A stretch of DNA of 35,812 bases from Podaxis mareebaensis (Eukaryota; Basidiomycota; Agaricomycetes; Agaricales; Agaricaceae), in contig JAEUWP010000124.1 in assembly GCA_018524725.1 (NCBI GenBank), positions 1 to 35,812 of the forward strand. Direction: 5' to 3'. Made by a program: the position numbers and the translations under genes. Each line of letters begins with the position of its first letter. Positions within the stretch are counted from its first letter, which is position 1. The notes beneath the pieces are model-generated. The model was not told where the DNA came from and did not search any database. It saw only the letters and a list, made by a program, of their open reading frames with translations. Shown piece by piece: positions 30,188 through 35,812 of this stretch.

Positions 30188-32880
30188 ATGTCCAGGGACA
30201 CCATCGTACTAGGCCTTACGCTAGGGAACTGAGAAACTACTCTAGCAATGTTTAATTAAGTACGGTTAACTGATTCCATGACAGTCCCATTTTATGAGAG
30301 GGAAACAGAATCCAACACATATTATATCGTGCCCGTACCTCCTACATGAGAGCTGAGGATTCGGGTGTTTGCACAACCTATCCACAGCAGACTATGCACT
30401 CATTGTATATGCTCTGGATTCGCAGGTCTGGGCGCTGGTGCCAAGTCCATCTCTGACCAGCCAGCGTTGTCATTGTTGCTTATCCAGTCTCACCTCTACG
30501 CATTTTGGCAACTTTGTGGCTATAGAGCGAGCGGCGGATGAGCTAACAGCACTCTGAGATGCCTCAAGTATTCAAAGTCAGGTGATAAGGCGCTGGAGGA
30601 TAGAAACGTACGAATACTCTATGATCTACTAAACAACTTCTTTCCCTTCTGACGCAACAGCTCTCAGCCTCAATACCCCTCGGATCCCACACTCATAAAT
30701 CCCCACATCTCCCCTAATGCTGCCCCTCACACCTCTTTTCTCTCCTTCAACCTCTGGATCACCCTTCGTACGCGCCTTGACGGCCTTCCGACCAACTGAT
30801 GTGGCAGAAATTAGCGCATTCGCCACAAACGTATGTAGAAAGGTTGGGTTCTCGTGTTCTCTACCCGTGATCCACATAACGCTCGTACCACAACCTATGC
30901 GTTGAGTTCATGACGTAAAAAAACAGAAGAATATCAATGAGGGAACGAGAAGTCAAATGAAGGAAACGAAGTCAATAGCGTCCATTCCCACAATGTTGCC
31001 TATATCCTTTGGCTTGAAGCGAGGTGAAGAAGGAGCGCAGGGATCTGCTCTGTGTTTGGCTGGGCACTGAACACTGGTATCATTCTGCTGAGCGGGCCGG
31101 AATATTACGGTATGACAGGTTTAAATTCGGAGACAGCTGTGTGACGGAAAACAGAGTCAAACCTGTAACGAGCCGCAACCCCTCACAACCGTGTTATCAG
31201 AACGACCCAAGGTCTCCGGTAGCTCAAGATGGTCGACACAGACGTACAGGTTCTTTCTCTTGCGCTGGACCACAGAGCCAATTACATATCTAGGTCACGT
31301 GACTCTTCCACAATGACTCCCCGCTTTGGCGAATGCCGCCAGTGACAGACCTCAGGCCTCGGGATGTCATGAAGACAACTTCTCATCCCTGGTCTACCTG
31401 CTACTGGTTTCGCCTTCTCAGTCGCCCATGCCTCACATTCCACTGAGGAGAACCGCATACAGCACACAATTGCCACATACTCCAGACGATATTCTCCATT
31501 CGGTCCCGTCTCGTAATTCCTCAAAAAAAAACCTCAATCGATTATTCCATCATGCAGGGAAACGTATGGGGTCAGGACGTAACTTAAATGGCACTCTGTC
31601 TTCTTTCGTCTTATTGCATTTCGTATAACGTTTAGCTGATCCCCACATGTAGCAACTACGCTGGGACACTGGCCTTCGTCTATCTACCCTCGAGCCACCC
31701 TTCCTTGAACATTGTATCCAACTGTCCATTCAGAGCCACACAGTTCAAGTGTTGGATCATACCCGCCCGGACCGTGACTACGCTCGCTCCAGCGACAAGT
31801 TGGCCTATCTAACGCTTTGTAGCTTTGTCCTCGTGAACGTCGTTAGGCCCTATGCGAGGGAAGTGCGGATGTTGAGAAGAGAGAGAGGCCTTGAAAGAGA
31901 GCGGGTTCTCGGGTGAGATGTCGCCTTAAAATGCTGTTCCGCGATGCTTTGAATCCCTTGGTCGTAGGATTATTCCGACGGTAGTTGCGCCGCGAACCCT
32001 GTCCCTGGTCCATCCCGATCTCGGAACGTCCCACCTCCCCGTTCTGACTCCAGTATCAACGCCCCCATCTGCCCTTCTCACCCCACTCCGACTTCGTTGT
32101 AAAAAGGAACCGACACCGCCCAAATAACACATACGACCCCTCCCTTCCTGGCTTTATACAAGGTGTAAGCTCCCTTTATCCGTTTCCACCTTTCCTACGT
32201 ACGTTACACAATACCGAGACGCAATATAGGAGTGAAAGTGTCCAGATTTCCCCTATGAATAACGCAATCTATTATACCCCTCGGCTCAATCACTCAAATC
32301 CATTAACCGTCACCCCGCCTTTGAAGATACCGCCGAATACGATGCGTTCTGGATCCTTGTCACAGGGAAGGGTAACTACGCCTCGAAAGATTGTCGTGAT
32401 CCGAGCCATCAACTATGCGTTGCGTGTTTTTCTGCGTATGCGATGGCCCGATCATCAAGTCATTCATACCTTATTTCCCAAGTCCGTCTCAACACATCTA
32501 CAACGCATGTTTGGCACAAGATGCCTTGGTGCAAGTGAATCCCCGCGATTTTGATGTACAGGCGCTGGGCACCGAATAGTGGTGACCACCCTTGCCCATC
32601 GGATACGTGACCAATACCTAGTCTCATCACAAATGGGATCTTGGCAAGTTAGAGGGGGAATATAAGTATATAGTTAAGCGAGTAGTTGTCCGCCCTAGGT
32701 GCCTATGTAAATAGTCAGACCCTAAAGTCAAGTACTACCCTTCACATCCACGTTGACCCACCCCCCATCATCGTGACCTCCAACGTTGATTGCGAGAAAC
32801 ATGCAGAGCACAATGTAATAGGCAGACTTCATTTCTCTCGGGAAATTAACATGGAATCGAGAAATGGTTCCAACTAATCC
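30188..32880. other. 2.7 kb between convergent paralogues, no gene recognised
   Basis: This holds both 3' flanks and a long stretch of short frames. A minus-strand open stretch at 30629-30877 (82 codons) is the longest without resemblance to anything I know. A 10-bp palindrome, GTCACGTGAC, lies at 31294-31303 (an E-box core, CACGTG). Nothing else could be supported. Confidence 0.5.
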
Positions 32881-34226
32881 TCAGTTCCCTACCGGATCAG
32901 AGGATGACATTTCGTGCTCTTTGTGTGCAGTAGGTTTCGCGGTCTCTAGGCTCCTAGCACCTAGTTCCGAGTCCCTTGCTGAAAACACTTCCTGGGTCGA
33001 GAGGTGACTCAGGTTTGTATCGAGCTCAAATGCTTCTGTAGTCGAGTCTGGAGTTATCTTTGCAATGCGGAGCGTGCTGAGAATCAAATGGCAGCACTGA
33101 AGAGGTGTCAATGATTTGGCGACAGGGAAAGCTTGGGGTTGCGCACCAAACTGGACAGCAAAGATATCGCCCATCTGAAACGGGTGTTCAGAGTCGCTAG
33201 TTAGGAGTCCATTCTGAATCCACTTACGGGTAGAAGATGAGCGTTTCGACACGCACTACAGCACAATATGGAAGAATAAGGGCAACCCCGACTTGAAAGA
33301 ATTAGCGAGAAGATGATGAGACTAGGCAGGGGTATACTTACGACTCACAAACGCCAATAGAAAACACCCATCGCGGAAAAGTATCGGGAGGAATGGGATC
33401 CGTGCCTGGACGGTCCGATCAAGTTTCTGGGCGATGGCGCGTCGTTGGTACCAGGTCATGGCCCACAAAATGCCCTGTGAACACTGGAAAATGATCCTAC
33501 AGAATAGGAAAATATGAGTAAGTCCACTTTATACATGATAGCTGAGAGACTCACGGCGCAGCAAGTCCAAACTTATTATGCGACGTGGAGCATGTGGCAT
33601 CAAATTTAGCGGTGAGGAATAGGAATATTCCAACTAGCAAGGTAGTCCCTCCGTCAAGGACGAGTAAAGCCAGCACGAAAATGCCAACTTTGACATTACA
33701 CTCATATAGCGCGTACACTAGCGGCAGATCAATAAGCCACCATCTTGAAACGATGAACACACACCTCGGAGGCCCATTACTACGTCAAGCGATAGGTGCA
33801 GGGAGAAATTATAGAAGTGTTCGAACAAAAGCCACTTTCGACACAGTTCTTGAGAAAATGGCATTGCGAGATGTGTCAAGAGGTATAGATGGTAGCTGGT
33901 TGGCGTCAATGGTGAGGCGATCGCGAACAAAGACTACACGTACAATTGCGTCAAAATGGGGGAATACCTTGCAAAAACGTATATTGCCTTAGTGGGTGTC
34001 ACTGGCGCCCTAAAACCGAAAACATCAGACTTATAATTGAGCAAGCTCCTTTCAGTCGCCTACCGCCAGATATTTGCACACTCTTCCCTAAAGTTCCGTA
34101 CGAGTTCCAAGAGGAGCACAATCCAAGCCGCCACTGCGTTAATGTTCAACGTCTTCAGAATCATCCCATGAGACAGGCACGGACACACGTACGTGGGGAG
34201 GCGACAAGACCCCTCGAGTCCAACAT
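32881..34226 (-). CDS. DUF6533-type multi-pass membrane protein, paralogue 2
   Basis: Nine exons on the minus strand: 34226-34193, 34133-34064, 34009-33944, 33895-33765, 33717-33555, 33496-33342, 33291-33228, 33174-33147 and 33096-32881. They join in frame to 308 residues. Exon lengths equal those of paralogue 1 except exon 7 (one codon shorter) and exon 9 (two codons longer). The N-terminus reads MLDSRGLVASPLAAWIVLLL. The DUF6533-like stretch is NFREECANIWRAPVTPTKAI, followed by SLDVVMGLRVYALYECN, with WAISLLSSLCCHLILSTLR in the last membrane region and a hydrophilic tail. The two proteins are clearly homologous along their full length but differ at many positions, mostly conservatively, so both seem under constraint. 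Donors and acceptors are all GT-AG. Function is unknown. Confidence 0.8.
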
Positions 34227-34994
34227 CGCGGGGTCGACTCAGAGGCGGGGGTAAGGAAGAAAGCTTAAGGGGTGGAATTCGTCATCCTTTATACTGCACA
34301 GCGGGTGGGCAGCATAGATTTGCGTGGGGTTACCATACCAAATATGTTATTGCATTGAAGTAATCATATTCCGAAATCTGGGACTTCGAATACAGTAGGA
34401 GGATCTGATAATAATTCGACCGCCAGGGAGGCACTCCCCAGCCACTAAGTTACTCACTCAACGGTACCTTTGACCCCACCGCTGCATGTATCGCCACCTA
34501 TACATTTTCCAACATATCATACCTAAGAATACCACTGGATTAACCAGAAACCCTTGATCCTGAATGGCTCAACGTCGATCCGCCATTAATAGAGCGTAAA
34601 GTTTGCAAACCGTTTTCAGCGAGGTTCTAGTTGGGGAGCAATAAGTTAGTTATAACTTAGTTTCCATTGATAACTCAATGACAGCGGAGTTGTAGATACA
34701 TTCTAAGCCAGGCATTACTCAGGCATCATCAGCGGCTATTGATTCAGTTTGCCCCCAGGTATCGGTTTGATTGATTCCGTCCGCCGCTGAATGGTCCCTG
34801 ACGTGAGTATTTGAACGTAAAAGCTAACTTCATATATTTATACTTAAAACCTAAACATGCTCCATGTTGCGGGCACATTGAGAAGAGCCAAAGTTACGCT
34901 GATCGTCGGTGGATATGGAAGCCCAGGAGGACATGGTCTAACTTCGGTGACGGAATCACAGGTCCGGTCCCGCTTGTGAGAGATCAGGGCACTA
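34227..34994. other. Upstream flank of paralogue 2, no gene recognised
   Basis: The 5' flank includes GTATAAAGG on the minus strand at 34294-34286, 60 bp before the start codon, the probable TATA box. Around 34744-34801 a stretch with CCGCCGCTGAATGG resembles the inner half of the 217-bp inverted repeat (CCACCGCTGAATAC), as a diverged partial copy. Confidence 0.5.
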
Positions 34995-35719
34995 CAGTTG
35001 CCTCTCTCTTAACCTATACCTCTGATAACCCATACTCTGCTGTAACCCATAGAATTTTCCTCCCACCAAACATATCCCATAACCCATAGGCATTTCGGCC
35101 CAAAATCCCATAGCGCCCATGACTTATATAGTAATTTTATATTAATGTGACTGATAGCAGGGTCTTGATGTCCAACAAGGTTGGTCTCAGACATCAACGA
35201 TGGCACTGAGCAGCCGTAGAAGTAATTTTTTTGAGTCAAAATGCTTCTGAGCCACCCACCCCTTCCACCTGAGGCCATAGAAAAGGACCTTCGTGCTCTC
35301 AAACACCTGGTGTTTTGTAGAGGACAACTGCATGTCACTCCGGAATGTTGAACCACGCTGAGAAAAAACATGTTATGGGTAAAATGACATCTACACAGCC
35401 GTCCCCAAACCATGAGAGGTGCGAGTAGGTGCAGCAGAACACTGAAATTAATGGCGGTGATGGTGATATCAATGATGACTCTCCAGAACCAGTTGTCATT
35501 GCAGGCCGTCGAGATGATTAATCTGTGACTATTAATATTTGTCCCCCATCTAATCGTCTTAAATGGACTTTTGCACAGATATAGCACAAAAAGAATATTA
35601 AAAAAAATTAATGATTCTTATCAGTGCTAGTAGCGGGACCTCTCTGACAACCCATGCTCTATAATAACCTATAGCTCCACCCTTCCACTGAGAGCTATGG
35701 GTTAAGAGAGAGGCAACTG
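34995..35719. mobile_element. TIR element with TA target duplication (non-autonomous pogo/Tc1-type)
   Basis: The 725-bp segment begins CAGTTGCCTCTCTCTTAACC and ends with its exact reverse complement; over 26 bp the ends match at 24 positions. It is flanked by TA on both sides (34993-34994 and 35720-35721), as in the Tc1/mariner/pogo superfamily. Inside the ends lie related subterminal repeats, GATAACCCATACTCT (about 35026) and GACAACCCATGCTCT (about 35645), in direct orientation. The interior has an open minus-strand stretch of 192 codons (35587-35009) that overlaps the left terminal region and resembles no transposase I know. The element is therefore probably mobilised in trans, perhaps by a Tigger/pogo transposase related to the one at 9122-11619, whose 3' flank carries the same ATAACCCATA motif. 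Confidence 0.85.
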
Positions 35720-35812
35720 TAATCATGTCAGACTCTGTAAGCCTACTGAGGCTTACTGGGAGCTTAGACCTTAAGTTCACACCGACGTACAATAAGCCCG
35801 ATGTATTGGGAT

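Noticed and set aside
31294..31303. GTCACGTGAC palindrome as an operator
   Set aside because: A single E-box-like site in a stretch with no gene start nearby; expected by chance at this scale.
35009..35587. 192-codon minus-strand reading frame as a gene
   Set aside because: It overlaps the terminal region of the TIR element, has no recognisable motif and no plausible upstream context; kept only as a remark.

Overview
The window looks like nuclear DNA of a basidiomycete fungus, probably an agaricomycete. Genes are split by many 47-65 bp GT-AG introns. The protein families present are typical of that group: a large uncharacterised multi-pass membrane family, DUF6533-type membrane proteins, a Tad-like LINE, a chromodomain Ty3/Gypsy element and a Tigger/pogo DDE transposon. 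No species can be named from sequence alone.

Layout. (1) 1 to about 11.79 kb is a nest of dead mobile elements with almost no CpG: the pol tail of a chromovirus, an extra ORF downstream of pol, its probable LTR, a LINE on the minus strand truncated inside its endonuclease, a second partial Gypsy copy with LTR, and a decayed Tigger/pogo transposase that is itself interrupted by a poly(A)-tailed retroposed insert flanked by a 16-bp target duplication. (2) 11.79-22.88 kb is a tandem duplication of a block of about 5.4 kb. On the minus strand each block carries ribosomal protein uS8 (RPS22), a CTP-dependent diacylglycerol kinase (DGK1-like) and a membrane protein of unknown function. In the left block uS8 and DGK1 are pseudogenes; in the right block all three are intact. 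The membrane protein is open in both. (3) 22.66-24.68 kb holds eS17 (RPS17), divergent from the functional uS8, followed by a convergent hotdog-fold thioesterase gene. (4) 25.37-28.62 kb is bounded by a 217-bp inverted repeat with two mismatches and has no recognisable gene inside. (5) 28.8-34.2 kb holds two intact nine-exon paralogues of a DUF6533-type membrane protein, arranged tail to tail around 2.7 kb without a recognisable gene. (6) 34.995-35.719 kb is a 725-bp TIR element flanked by TA, a pogo/Tc1-type non-autonomous transposon.

Functional picture. The housekeeping core is uS8 and eS17 sharing one intergenic promoter, DGK1 (phospholipid metabolism) and the thioesterase. The rest is duplicated membrane-protein genes and transposon debris. 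Exon structures were derived by hand from splice signals, reading frame and comparison between the two copies of each duplicated gene, so boundaries are predictions.
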